Origin: Rhizobacter sp.
GTDB taxonomy: Bacteria; Pseudomonadota; Gammaproteobacteria; Burkholderiales; Burkholderiaceae_C
Assembly (NCBI GenBank): GCA_025355545.1
Contig: JANXZN010000267.1
Coordinates: 1-38,237 of the forward strand
Direction: 5' to 3'
Length of the DNA: 38,237 nt
Positions 1 to 7,428 of the stretch are shown in pieces (position 1 is the first letter of the stretch; every line of letters starts with the position of its first letter). Both the position numbers and the translations under genes were made by a program. The notes below the pieces were generated by a model. It was not told the origin of the DNA. It saw only the letters and a program-made list of their open reading frames with translations, and did not search any database.

Positions 1-665
1 GTCTGCTCGAGCAGCGCGAGCTTGATCAGCTTGGACATGCCCGCCACCTCGGCCTTCAGCACGAAGGTCGTCGCACCCGCCTCGAGGACGCAATGTCCGG
101 GGTAGTACTTGGTGCTGCCGCCACCCAGTTCGTCGGCGAGCATCTTGCGTCGCGCCGGCGGGATCGGCTTGCGCGACAGCATCACCACCACCTGCTTGCC
201 GCTCTTGGCCACCAGCGCCTGCATCGTCACGCCCCTGGCCACCTGTAGCAGCAACGGCTTGAGCTTGGTCGTCAGCAGACCGGACGGGTCTTCGTCGTCG
301 CCCTCGCCGTCGCCTTTCTTCGCCGCTTCGGCTTGCGTTTTTTTCTCCGCCTCGGCCTTGGCCTTGGCTGCCTTGTCGGCCTCGGCCTTGGCCTTCGCGA
401 CCTCACGTGTCGCGGCCTCTGCCGCCGCCGTCAGCTCGTCGAGATACTTGCCCGCCGCAGGCGCAGTCTTCTTGTCCTTCTGCAATTGACCTGCGAGCTT
501 GATCGCGTCGTCGAGCAGCTTCAGCGCGTCGTCATGCTTGTCGTCGTCGACTCGCTTGAGATCCGGCAGCTTCTTCAGCAGGCTCAGCAGGCCGTTGTCC
601 TTGACGTTGTTCTTGGCCGCGATGTCTTTCCAGCCGCTGTCACTCAGGAACTTGGAGTTGCTCAT
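1..665 (-). CDS. Lys/Ala-rich protein with N-terminal SGWK/DDKH domain, 3' end cut by window edge
   Basis: Open reading frame running off the left edge of the window; about 221 residues are visible. The start is ATG with AAGGA seven bases upstream. Residues about 1-90 are predicted helical and carry FLSDSGWK near the start and DDDKHDD near residue 43. Both signatures recur at the same spacing in the next minus-strand gene (824-1669), so the two share a domain. Residues about 90-125 are a highly charged Ala/Lys/Glu coiled-coil-like stretch (AKAKAEADKAAKAKAEAEKK). After a short acidic linker comes a more globular part with one cysteine (PGHCVLEAG). No signal peptide or membrane segment is visible. 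I do not recognise the family; TolA-type annotations would reflect only the charged repeat. Its position beside a T6SS makes it a cargo or accessory candidate, which is inference. Confidence 0.8.
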   Translation of the reverse strand, partial: MSNSKFLSDSGWKDIAAKNNVKDNGLLSLLKKLPDLKRVDDDKHDDALKLLDDAIKLAGQLQKDKKTAPAAGKYLDELTAAAEAATREVAKAKAEADKAAKAKAEAEKKTQAEAAKKGDGEGDDEDPSGLLTTKLKPLLLQVARGVTMQALVAKSGKQVVVMLSRKPIPPARRKMLADELGGGSTKYYPGHCVLEAGATTFVLKAEVAGMSKLIKLALLEQ

Positions 666-718
666 ACTTTTTCCTTCGTCTTGTGACGCTAACGCGACTG
701 CAGGCCACCTCGCCAGAT

Positions 719-790
719 CTACTTGAAATCCTTGACGGTCGGGAACCCGTACTTGACCTCCCATTCGACCTTAAGCTTCGAGGCCGCGCC
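719..790 (-). pseudogene. Orphan coding-like 3' tail, possible gene remnant
   Basis: Between the two SGWK genes, the minus strand reads GAASKLKVEWEVKYGFPTVK, then three more codons and a TAG. Codon choice (AAG, GTC, TTC, TAC, GAG) matches neighbouring real genes. The stretch lies in the same frame as the upstream 281-aa gene but after its TGA, and the roughly 11 codons between them have poor codon use. It could be the left-over 3' end of a displaced gene, or a tail cut off by a nonsense change. It is short, so chance remains possible. Confidence 0.35.
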
Positions 791-823
791 TGTACGGTGT
801 AGTGCCGCAGCAGAACGCGGCGC

Positions 824-1669
824 TCAGTAACCGGCCGAGTACAGGTGCGAACTATCTTTGGCGAGGTTGCCCACGTGCGTGACGAATTCATCCACCGAGG
901 GCCCGAAGGCGCTGCCCCCGCCGACGGCATCGCCGGCGCTCTGCACACGGGACATCTCGTTGATCGAGTAGAGGATTTGGCCGTCCATCCACGTCAGGAA
1001 TGTCACCAGATCCTTGTCAGGGCAGCCCTTGCGGCAGGCGTTGTTGAGCGACGCTTCGAATGGGAAAATCTGCCAGTCACCGTGACCAGAATCGCCTTTG
1101 AAAGGGAGCTTGCCATTCGTTGCCTTCGTCATCTTGCGCCGTTCCTCTTGACCGGTGTGGAACTGCACAAAATGCGCCGCGGCCTCGTAGTTGTAGAACC
1201 AAAGTGACTTGTAGCCACTGCTGCCTTTCTTCGCCGCGATGGCCATCACCTTGCGCAGCCGGCCGCCGGCCGAGCCGGAGATCGTCTGCGCGACCGTGAC
1301 AAGGCGATCGAGCATCGGTGGCTCGGGCGCTTTCGATTGCGCCGCGCCCTTGTCCTTGGCAGCTTCGATCAGCTTGCGCTCGGCCTTGCTTGCCTCCATC
1401 ACCTCGGTGAGGTAGTCGATCGCTGAAGTCAGGTTCTTCGCCACCTCGGGCTTGGCCTTCTGCGCCTTGGCGGTCTTGACGCCATCGGTCAGCAGCGTCT
1501 TCAGCTTGCTGGCCAGCGTGTCGACCGAGTCGAGCGCCTCGAGTCGCTCCTTGTGCTTGTCGTCGGCGAGCTTCTCGTAAGCGGCCAGGGCCCGCTGCAG
1601 GTTATTGTCGGTGACCTTGAACTTCTGCACGACGGCCTTCCAGCCGCTTTCGGTGAGGTACTTGTCCAT
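824..1669 (-). CDS. Unrecognised 281-aa protein with SGWK/DDKH N-terminal domain
   Basis: I take the ATG at 1669 because GAGGAACG lies just upstream and the product then begins like the neighbouring paralogue (KYLTESGWK versus KFLSDSGWK). The ORF track extends 55 codons further upstream without support. Residues about 1-90 are helical with a DDKHKE motif. Residues about 95-130 are Lys/Ala-rich, and the remainder looks globular, with WFYNYEAAAHFVQFHTG, a Gly/Asp loop (KGDSGHGDWQIFPFE) and a cysteine pair (NACRKGC). There is no signal peptide or membrane segment. The shared N-terminus with different C-terminal parts is the architecture of modular proteins such as secreted effectors, but no toxin motif is recognised. 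It is divergent from the LysM gene at 1906. Confidence 0.85.
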   Translation of the reverse strand: MDKYLTESGWKAVVQKFKVTDNNLQRALAAYEKLADDKHKERLEALDSVDTLASKLKTLLTDGVKTAKAQKAKPEVAKNLTSAIDYLTEVMEASKAERKLIEAAKDKGAAQSKAPEPPMLDRLVTVAQTISGSAGGRLRKVMAIAAKKGSSGYKSLWFYNYEAAAHFVQFHTGQEERRKMTKATNGKLPFKGDSGHGDWQIFPFEASLNNACRKGCPDKDLVTFLTWMDGQILYSINEMSRVQSAGDAVGGGSAFGPSVDEFVTHVGNLAKDSSHLYSAGY

Positions 1670-1739
1670 GGCAATCGTTCCTCGTGGGGTGGGTGACTTC
1701 CTTTGCTCCGATGCCGGCAAGCTGTTGCCCGCATAGCCA

Positions 1740-1782
1740 CAAGTGTGTCGCAGTCGCGGTTGTGGGTCTATAGGCACACTTG
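1740..1782. repeat. 8-bp inverted repeat in divergent intergenic region
   Basis: CAAGTGTG and CACACTTG are perfect inverted copies 27 bases apart, with a second overlapping pair CCACAA / TTGTGG and a TATA-like hexamer (TATAGG/TATAGA by strand) between. They sit in the 236-bp gap between the divergent genes at 824-1669 and 1906-2820. They could be an operator or simply chance; no convincing -35 partner was found. Confidence 0.3.
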
Positions 1783-1905
1783 GGGGGCGGAGCTTGGCTG
1801 ACGCCACCTGATCAACGTCCGGTGCGCGACGCAATTCCTCAGTCCTGGGGATGTCGACACGGCGCGCGACGAAGACAATGCGAGCCGACCGACATGGGAG
1901 AAGCC

Positions 1906-2820
1906 ATGAGCAGCAGCAACCAGACCCATAAAGTGTCCAAGGGTGAGACGCTCGACGGCATTGCGAGAAAATATCGCGCCGACCCGAAGACTCTCTGGAA
2001 GGCGGCGGAGAACAAAGCCTTAGTGACCAAGCGTGGCAAACCAGAGGGGCTGTTGCCGGGGGACGTGATCGTCATTCCGCCAAGCGAAAAGGAGTTGAAG
2101 GAGGCGACACAGAAGCTCGAACAACTGCGCAAGATGCGCGACGCTGCCGGCAAGCTGCTGGATGTGCTCGAGAAAGAGGATCAGCGCACCCAAAGGCGCA
2201 TCAAGGTCTACAGCGAGCTGATCGTCGACAACCGCAAGTCGACGATCGAAGTCGTCGGCGAACTGAAGAAGACGCTCGCTGACATGAAGGGTTGGGCCGA
2301 CGGTGTCGGTGCCGCGGCCACTGTGGCGCACATTACCGCCTCGATGACGCAGATTTGCGCCAAAGGCATGCAGGCGACCAAGCTCAGCGGGGCGACGCTC
2401 GAGGAAATGAACAAGGAGCTGACCAAGGACGTTCTGATGCTGCCGGCCGATCAGCTCAAGGACGTGGGCATCAAGGTCACTGGCCAGCTCAAGGAACGGG
2501 CCGATTCGCCACTGGGGTACATCGGCATCGTGGCCAATTCGTGGGAGAAGATGATGGCGCCTTCTTTCTGGGCCAACACTTTCGTGCAGATCACGCAGAA
2601 CGGCAAGAGCTGGTCGGACGCCGTGGCCATGGATGTCGGCGAGGACATTCAGGAGCGCATCAAGAGCGTCGTCGCCGAGGGCATGAATCAGGTGCAGAGG
2701 CTGGATCAGCAGCTGGCCTCGGCACGCAGCCAGCAGGCGGAGAACCGAACGCTGACGGCCGAGTGCCAAGCTCGAATCAAGTGGTGTGAGCAAGAGGCCA
2801 CCAAATTCTCGGTGTGCTGA
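1906..2820 (+). CDS. LysM-domain protein with long helical region, no signal peptide
   Basis: A start at 1906 is preferred because GGGAG lies about five bases upstream and the product then begins directly before the LysM domain. Residues about 7-55 form a LysM module: HKVSKGETLDGIARKY at its start and GLLPGDVIVIPP at its end, with an insertion in the middle. LysM modules usually bind peptidoglycan or other N-acetylglucosamine polymers. Residues about 60-125 are charged and coiled-coil-like. The middle has a hydrophobic Gly/Ala helix (ADGVGAAATVAHITASMTQI), and the C-terminal region is again coiled-coil-like, ending with three cysteines (CQARIKWCEQEATKFSVC). No export signal precedes the LysM, so access to the periplasm would need another route such as the adjacent T6SS. 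That role is inference. Product length is 304 aa. Confidence 0.85.
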   Translation: MSSSNQTHKVSKGETLDGIARKYRADPKTLWKAAENKALVTKRGKPEGLLPGDVIVIPPSEKELKEATQKLEQLRKMRDAAGKLLDVLEKEDQRTQRRIKVYSELIVDNRKSTIEVVGELKKTLADMKGWADGVGAAATVAHITASMTQICAKGMQATKLSGATLEEMNKELTKDVLMLPADQLKDVGIKVTGQLKERADSPLGYIGIVANSWEKMMAPSFWANTFVQITQNGKSWSDAVAMDVGEDIQERIKSVVAEGMNQVQRLDQQLASARSQQAENRTLTAECQARIKWCEQEATKFSVC

Positions 2821-2950
2821 CGGGTCAGCGCAATGGCTCACTGGTTGTTGCACGGGGATGGCAGACGACCGGTGCGCGTACGGGTCGCCGCCAGCGCCGT
2901 CGGGAGTTACAGGGTCTTGCTGTCCGCCTTCATCAGCGCGACGGCCTTGT

Positions 2951-3313
2951 CTATCGCGGCCGAACCGCGTCCTCGACCATGCGATCGACGTCCGCCTGCA
3001 CGAGTTTCGCCGCATTGACCTTCCCTTTCGCACTGTTCGGCGGCTTGCTGGCATGCAGGAACTTCTTGCTGCCCTGCTTGATCTGCACGATCACGCCGCA
3101 ACCCGCGTCGAGTTCCTGGGACTTGTTGTCGAGCGTCACGGTCAGGTTGAGATCGACCGACCAATAGCGGGCCTGCTTGTCCTTGGGCACCTCGAGCGCG
3201 AATTCCGCCTTGAGAGCGCTCTCGGCCACGCGCCCCGCGGTTTTCATCACCCCGGCCTCGAACTTCTTGTCGAACACCTTGCCCTTGACGACATCCACTT
3301 CAGCACAGGTCAT
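2951..3313 (-). CDS. Unrecognised 120-aa protein, probably frameshifted near its 3' end
   Basis: ATG at 3313 is chosen over the upstream ATG at 3331 because AGGAGCG sits seven bases before it. The product is an alpha/beta protein rich in Lys and Val with the segment ARYWSVDLNLTVTLDNKSQE, consistent with a beta-sheet core, and a C-terminal helix beginning ADVDRMVEDAV. The annotated frame ends with VRPR and TAG. One base out of phase, the sequence continues in good codon use as AIDKAVALMKADSKTL and a TAA at 2907, which would neatly extend the same amphipathic helix. I therefore suspect a one-base deletion or sequencing error near 2956; the intact gene would span 2907-3313. Family not recognised. 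It converges on the LysM gene and diverges from the gene at 3472. Confidence 0.7.
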   Translation of the reverse strand: MTCAEVDVVKGKVFDKKFEAGVMKTAGRVAESALKAEFALEVPKDKQARYWSVDLNLTVTLDNKSQELDAGCGVIVQIKQGSKKFLHASKPPNSAKGKVNAAKLVQADVDRMVEDAVRPR

Positions 3314-3471
3314 GGCGGCGCTCCTACGCATGATGGTGTGTCGCGAGCCTAGCGCATTGCGGCCGCCAAGGGAATTCGATCGCTATGGGATCGCGCTTGC
3401 GCGGTCCGGTCCGCCTGCGTACATTGGGAAGCGTCCGACCGGCACCTCATAGCCAACCGAGGAGAGAGCAC

Positions 3472-4272
3472 ATGGGTTCGCTCAGCGCAGCGGCAATCAA
3501 TGCACGCAAGATCTTCCTGGCCAAGGTCAAGCCGAGTGCGGACGAGACCATCAAGAGGAACCAGGACATGTTCGATTCGGTCAAGATGAGCGTTTTCGAG
3601 ACCGACACCCTGATCGAGAAAGCGCAGGTCGCCCCGATCGAGCTCCACGTCACAAAGGTCAAGGCGCTGACTGCCAAGGTCGAGGCGAGCATCGTGGCCC
3701 TCGACGGCTGCCTGGCCAAGGTCAAGACTTTCGCCAAAGAGAACAAGGGCGTGCTCGCCGAGCTCGACGATGTCACCAAGGTCGACGACGCTCTGGCCGA
3801 AGAACGGCGCAAGGCGACGACGCGCATCCCGGCGCTCAAATCGTCGCAGAGCAAGGCCGAGAAGGCCCTGAAGGACGTCGCCGGAAGCCGCTCGGAGCTC
3901 AACGCGCAGTGGGCCGTGATCGAGAGCGATGCGCGCAAGGCGCACCAGGAGGTGCTGGCCGAGGTCAAGAAGGTCTACGGGTACCGCGACCAGGCGAGTG
4001 CCGCGGCCAAGTCGAAGGACGCCAAGGCGCTCGCCGACGCGAAGAGCAAGGCCGAGATGATGCCCAACCCATACCTGTCCGAGTGGCCGACCAAGATGAA
4101 GAAGAAGCTCGCCGACTTCGCTGCCCGCTACGAAAAGCAGCCCACGGTGGACAAGACCGTGCTGGACCAGCTCGCGCACGACAAGACCGAGCTGAACGGG
4201 GTGCTGGAGCGCGTCGCGCTGAACGCCAAGCTCATTGAAAGCGTGAAGCGCGAGATCGCCGGTCAGAAGTAG
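3472..4272 (+). CDS. Unrecognised 266-aa Lys-rich coiled-coil protein
   Basis: The start at ATG 3472 is supported by GAGGAGAG nine bases upstream; the ORF track extends to a less likely upstream codon. Nearly the whole product is predicted helix with heptad-like spacing (VTKVKALTAKVEASIVALDG, LKSSQSKAEKALKDVAGSRS), high Lys/Ala/Glu content and one cysteine. A Pro-rich break (MMPNPYLSEWPTKMKKK) lies near residue 195. No signal peptide, membrane segment or enzyme motif is seen. Together with the 144-aa gene that follows after 90 bases on the same strand it may form a two-gene unit. Function unknown; a helical structural, chaperone or cargo role is only a guess from composition and position beside the T6SS. 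Confidence 0.85.
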   Translation: MGSLSAAAINARKIFLAKVKPSADETIKRNQDMFDSVKMSVFETDTLIEKAQVAPIELHVTKVKALTAKVEASIVALDGCLAKVKTFAKENKGVLAELDDVTKVDDALAEERRKATTRIPALKSSQSKAEKALKDVAGSRSELNAQWAVIESDARKAHQEVLAEVKKVYGYRDQASAAAKSKDAKALADAKSKAEMMPNPYLSEWPTKMKKKLADFAARYEKQPTVDKTVLDQLAHDKTELNGVLERVALNAKLIESVKREIAGQK

Positions 4273-4362
4273 GCCAGCGGCCACCGGCACGCTGGACGGC
4301 AACCACGCGGCAGGGCATATTCATTCCGTTCGCGAGTCCCATTTCAACCGAGGAGCACTCCG

Positions 4363-4797
4363 ATGGCAGCCGACCAGCCCAGCGACAAGGACATCAAGAA
4401 GGCGACACAGCAACTCAAGGATATCCGGGCATTCCTGAAGGAACTCGAGGACGCGGGTATCGAGGTCCCACCGGCGCTGAAGAAATCGCTCAATCGCCTG
4501 CAGGTAGCGCTTAACACTGCCGAGGATCTCGGTGCCGCGTTCGACGAGGCGAGCAAGGCCCTGGCGACACTGGAGAGCGACCTGATGAGCGCGTGTTCGA
4601 AGGTCGACGCCGAGATGCGGGGTGTCTGCGAAGCTCAGGTGACCCGGCAGTGGCAGGCCCGCTCGGTGAAGTTCACCCTCGACTACAAGAATCCCGACTC
4701 GGTGAGCGCGGGCTTCATCAAGAAGACGGTGCAGCGCTACACCCCGGGCCTGATCTGCAAGCACTGGGATTACTGCAAGAAGCAGGCAGGCAAGTAG
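4363..4797 (+). CDS. Unrecognised 144-aa small helical protein with C-terminal cysteines
   Basis: Starts at ATG 4363 with GAGGAG eight bases upstream. The first 80 residues are charged helices (DIKKATQQLKDIRAFLKELE). The C-terminal 60 residues contain four cysteines (SACSK, GVCEA, GLICKHWDYCKK) and a beta-like segment (SVKFTLDYKNPDSVSAGF). No signal peptide is present, so the cysteines would be reduced in the cytoplasm unless the protein is exported or binds metal. It follows the 266-aa coiled-coil gene on the same strand and converges on the end of the T6SS operon, leaving only 89 bases between the two stop codons. Family not recognised. It could be cargo, an immunity protein or an unrelated accessory gene. 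Confidence 0.85.
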   Translation: MAADQPSDKDIKKATQQLKDIRAFLKELEDAGIEVPPALKKSLNRLQVALNTAEDLGAAFDEASKALATLESDLMSACSKVDAEMRGVCEAQVTRQWQARSVKFTLDYKNPDSVSAGFIKKTVQRYTPGLICKHWDYCKKQAGK

Positions 4798-4886
4798 TCC
4801 TGCGGTCGGGTTCAGCGGGCGCTCGGCGGCAGCGCTCGATGTTCGCCGTGCAGCATCGGCACGAGTTCGCGCCCGAGCCTCGCGCG

Positions 4887-6758
4887 CTATCCCAATGACT
4901 TGAGCAGTGCCGCCAGTTCGGGGTCCATCGGCGCCGGTGCCGCCGGTTCGTCCGCGGTCGGCCCCTCCGCAGTCGGCTCGTCGAGGCCTGCCAGCAGCGT
5001 GGCCAGTTCGTTGTCAGGCGTGTCTGCCTCGACAGCGGAGGCCCGAGGCGCTGGCTCTTCGACAACACCCCCGGATTCCGCCGTTCCATCCGTCGGTTCG
5101 TCTGCCGGTTCATCCGACGCTTCTTTCGACGCTTCTTCCGGCGCCTCCTCCGCAGGCTCATCTGTCGGTTCATCTGCCGCCGCCGGCACCCCGCTGCTGG
5201 CCTTGCACACCATGGGCGTCACGTCGGCGTCGACCTGCGTACCTGCGGTATTGATCTTCGATTGCACCGCGAAGCGCGTCTCGCCCGACACCCTTCGCGG
5301 CGTCGCGCTCGCAGTCGCCAGGCCGTCGCCGTTGATCGCTTCGAGCCCGCTGAAGCGCACCAGCGCTTCTCCCTTGTGCGCCATCACTGCGTTGATGCCG
5401 ACCTCGCGCAGCAGCGAGGCCACGTTGGTCGAGATCATCCGGTCCGTGCAAGGCAGCGCGACGGAATCGCCGTCGTCGTCGACGTAGTGGTGGAACGGCA
5501 GGTCATCGATAGTGAGCGGCGCGCCGCGCTGGGCCAGCACGGTCAGCGCCAGCAGCGCCGGGTGGCCCCAGAGCATGCCGCGCAAACCGGCTTCGCGGCT
5601 GAACTCCTCAAAGGCGAAGGACGAGATTGGGTCGCTCTTCTTGCCGTACGGATGACGCAGCAGGAAGCGGGGCCCCAACAGACCGAGGAACGACGCCGCA
5701 GGCAGCTCGCGCAGCGCCGCAAACGCTTCGCGCACGAGACGATGTGGCAGTTCCTTCCGATCGGCAAACGGGTCGGTGTTGATGCCGGTAAGAAGCGACG
5801 CATTCGCATGCGAGGCGATCTGCGCGGCGCGGCCGAGCAGTTCGGCGTGCGGCGGCGTTGCGTCGAACTGGTAGCAACCGGCGACATAGGTGTAGCCACC
5901 GTCAGCATGCTGCGACGGCGTCTCGACGAGCAGCTTGTACAGCCCGGTGTCACAGAGGTCCTGCGCCCCGCTGAGATCGGCAGCAAATTCCTCCGCGCTG
6001 ATGTCGAACAGGTGCACCTGCAACTGGTGGCCGGTCTCGAGCCGGCGCAGCACGAAGTCGACGCCGCGCCAGAGCGATTCGATGTTCTGGAAGTCGGCGT
6101 GGTGCAGCAACGCACGCATCGCATCGCTCAAGCCCGCATCGACGGCGGCGACGAGCGTGTCTTTGTTCGGGCTCGCCGCCGCGTGCACGAACGGTCCGAC
6201 GACGCGCCGCAGCAGGCCTGCGACCGCGTCGTCACGCCGGGCGAGGCTCGTCGGGCGGCCGGTCAGCCTCGCAAAGTCGTCGAGCGTCGCGCCGCGTGAC
6301 GGTGCGCCGCCGCGAGCGCCCGCCCTGCGCGCGATGCTCGACGCGCGCGGACCCGCGTTCTCGGCCCACGCCATGACCTCGGCCGCCGCGGCGGCAAACT
6401 GACTCGTCTGGTTCAAGCGCTTGCGCAGCGCCGCGAGTTCGGCGAACAGAGGCACGCCCGCGTAGATCGTGTCGGGATGGAACGCATCGAGATCCGCGAG
6501 CTCGATCGCCACCGGCGCGCCATCCGCGCCCAGCGGCAGGGTCAACGAGAGCTGCAGCCGCTGCATCGCGTCCTCGAGGGTATCGAACTCGACGTTCAAC
6601 GGCTTGCGCTTGCCGAGATCCGCACCCGTCTGCAGCCGTCCGTGACTGGCGCCGGCGCCGAAGTCGCCGAGAATGGCGATGCGCAGTGGGCGCTTGGCAT
6701 TCCATGACGGCGCCTCGGCTGAAAGGCTGCCGAAATCGGGGGAGTAGCTGTCGCTCAT
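4887..6758 (-). CDS. TssB-TssC-like fused sheath paralogue with acidic tail
   Basis: The start at 6758 (MSDSYSP) is chosen because homology begins just after it; the ORF track start lies inside tagF. Residues about 24-115 look like TssB: LRIAILGDFGAG aligns with LPFVMGVMADLAG of the TssB here, and DLDAFHPDTI aligns with ENMDDFSPAAV. Residues about 225-510 look like TssC, with FQNIESLWRGVDFVLRRLE against FQKLESAWRGLHYMVNNTE. Similarity stops after AVMAHKGEALVRFSGLEAI, so the last roughly 100 residues of TssC are missing. They are replaced by a low-complexity Glu/Asp/Pro/Ala tail holding two similar motifs, ELATLLAGL and ELAALLKSLG at the very C-terminus. Length is 623 aa. It is the last gene of the operon, 32 bases after tagF. 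A regulatory or baseplate-associated role rather than sheath building is inference. Confidence 0.85.
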   Translation of the reverse strand: MSDSYSPDFGSLSAEAPSWNAKRPLRIAILGDFGAGASHGRLQTGADLGKRKPLNVEFDTLEDAMQRLQLSLTLPLGADGAPVAIELADLDAFHPDTIYAGVPLFAELAALRKRLNQTSQFAAAAAEVMAWAENAGPRASSIARRAGARGGAPSRGATLDDFARLTGRPTSLARRDDAVAGLLRRVVGPFVHAAASPNKDTLVAAVDAGLSDAMRALLHHADFQNIESLWRGVDFVLRRLETGHQLQVHLFDISAEEFAADLSGAQDLCDTGLYKLLVETPSQHADGGYTYVAGCYQFDATPPHAELLGRAAQIASHANASLLTGINTDPFADRKELPHRLVREAFAALRELPAASFLGLLGPRFLLRHPYGKKSDPISSFAFEEFSREAGLRGMLWGHPALLALTVLAQRGAPLTIDDLPFHHYVDDDGDSVALPCTDRMISTNVASLLREVGINAVMAHKGEALVRFSGLEAINGDGLATASATPRRVSGETRFAVQSKINTAGTQVDADVTPMVCKASSGVPAAADEPTDEPAEEAPEEASKEASDEPADEPTDGTAESGGVVEEPAPRASAVEADTPDNELATLLAGLDEPTAEGPTADEPAAPAPMDPELAALLKSLG

Positions 6759-6790
6759 GGTTCGGCTCGCTCTCTGACGTTGAAACTCGG

Positions 6791-7354
6791 CTAGAGATGG
6801 CCGGCGAGCAGGCGGGCGAACGCGTCGGCTTCCGGCAACCCGGTTGCCGAGACGGGCGGGGACAACTGGCCCTCGCGCTCGCACCACCAGAGTGTCTGCC
6901 CTTCCTGCGGCCAGGCCGGTCCACTGTCGTTCGCGTCGTCGAGACCACCGAGCTCTGCATCGAGTCGCTCGGCATCCCAGTCGCCGTTCAGTGCCGCCAC
7001 GGCGACTTCCTCCAGCGACCGCAGCCAGGCCGCCGGCGCAACGTCCTCATGACGGCCGCGCGGACGAACAACGGTGAGCGGAAAGTAGCGGCCGACCCGA
7101 TCGACCGAGGGCATCAGCACGCCGGCATAGCCAGGGCTGAGTTCGAAGGGCACGCCGGCACCAAGCGCGAAACGCCTCACCGGGGCGGCCAGAAATGCGT
7201 CAAGCCAGGCCTCGTCGCTCTGGCGCCAATGGCCCAGGCCCGCGGCCAGCCAGCGATCCCATGGTTCGACGAACAGCGGTGGCAACCGGCGGCCCGCGAA
7301 GTCGCCCAGCGCCGGCAGCTTGCCGTACCAACCGGGTAGAACGGCAGCCGGCAT
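6791..7354 (-). CDS. tagF: TagF, T6SS-associated protein (ImpM/DUF2094 family)
   Basis: The 187-aa product begins with MPAAVLPGWYGKLPALGDF, the typical TagF opening in which a WYGKLP.xGDF motif is near the N-terminus. It also has the family segments FVEPWDRWLAAGL, PGYAGVLMPSVDRVGRYFPL and a C-terminal TLWWCE. In other systems TagF is a posttranslational repressor acting with the FHA protein and the phosphorylation pathway; an FHA and a PP2C gene are present here. ATG 7354 has no clear ribosome site, so start choice rests on the family N-terminus. A 113-bp gap with a repeat element separates it from tssM. Confidence 0.92.
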   Translation of the reverse strand: MPAAVLPGWYGKLPALGDFAGRRLPPLFVEPWDRWLAAGLGHWRQSDEAWLDAFLAAPVRRFALGAGVPFELSPGYAGVLMPSVDRVGRYFPLTVVRPRGRHEDVAPAAWLRSLEEVAVAALNGDWDAERLDAELGGLDDANDSGPAWPQEGQTLWWCEREGQLSPPVSATGLPEADAFARLLAGHL

Positions 7355-7428
7355 GTCAGCGCCCGCCCGGCCGCCACAAGCCGCGAGGTCGCCCACTCTC
7401 GTGAACCAACGGCCCCGAGCGCCGCCGC

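Noticed and set aside
2020-3054. 344-aa minus-strand ORF opposite the LysM gene
   Set aside because: Shadow frame; the plus strand encodes a recognisable LysM module with a ribosome site.
4798-4886. Intrinsic terminator between the convergent genes
   Set aside because: Only a weak GCGCT/AGCGC stem was seen, without a T-run.
4900-5180. Apparent tandem repeat with GTTCGTC-type units
   Set aside because: It encodes the Asp/Glu/Pro/Ala tail of the sheath paralogue; repetition follows from the protein composition.
5262-6299. 345-aa plus-strand ORF opposite the sheath paralogue
   Set aside because: Antisense shadow; the minus-strand product aligns to TssB and TssC.
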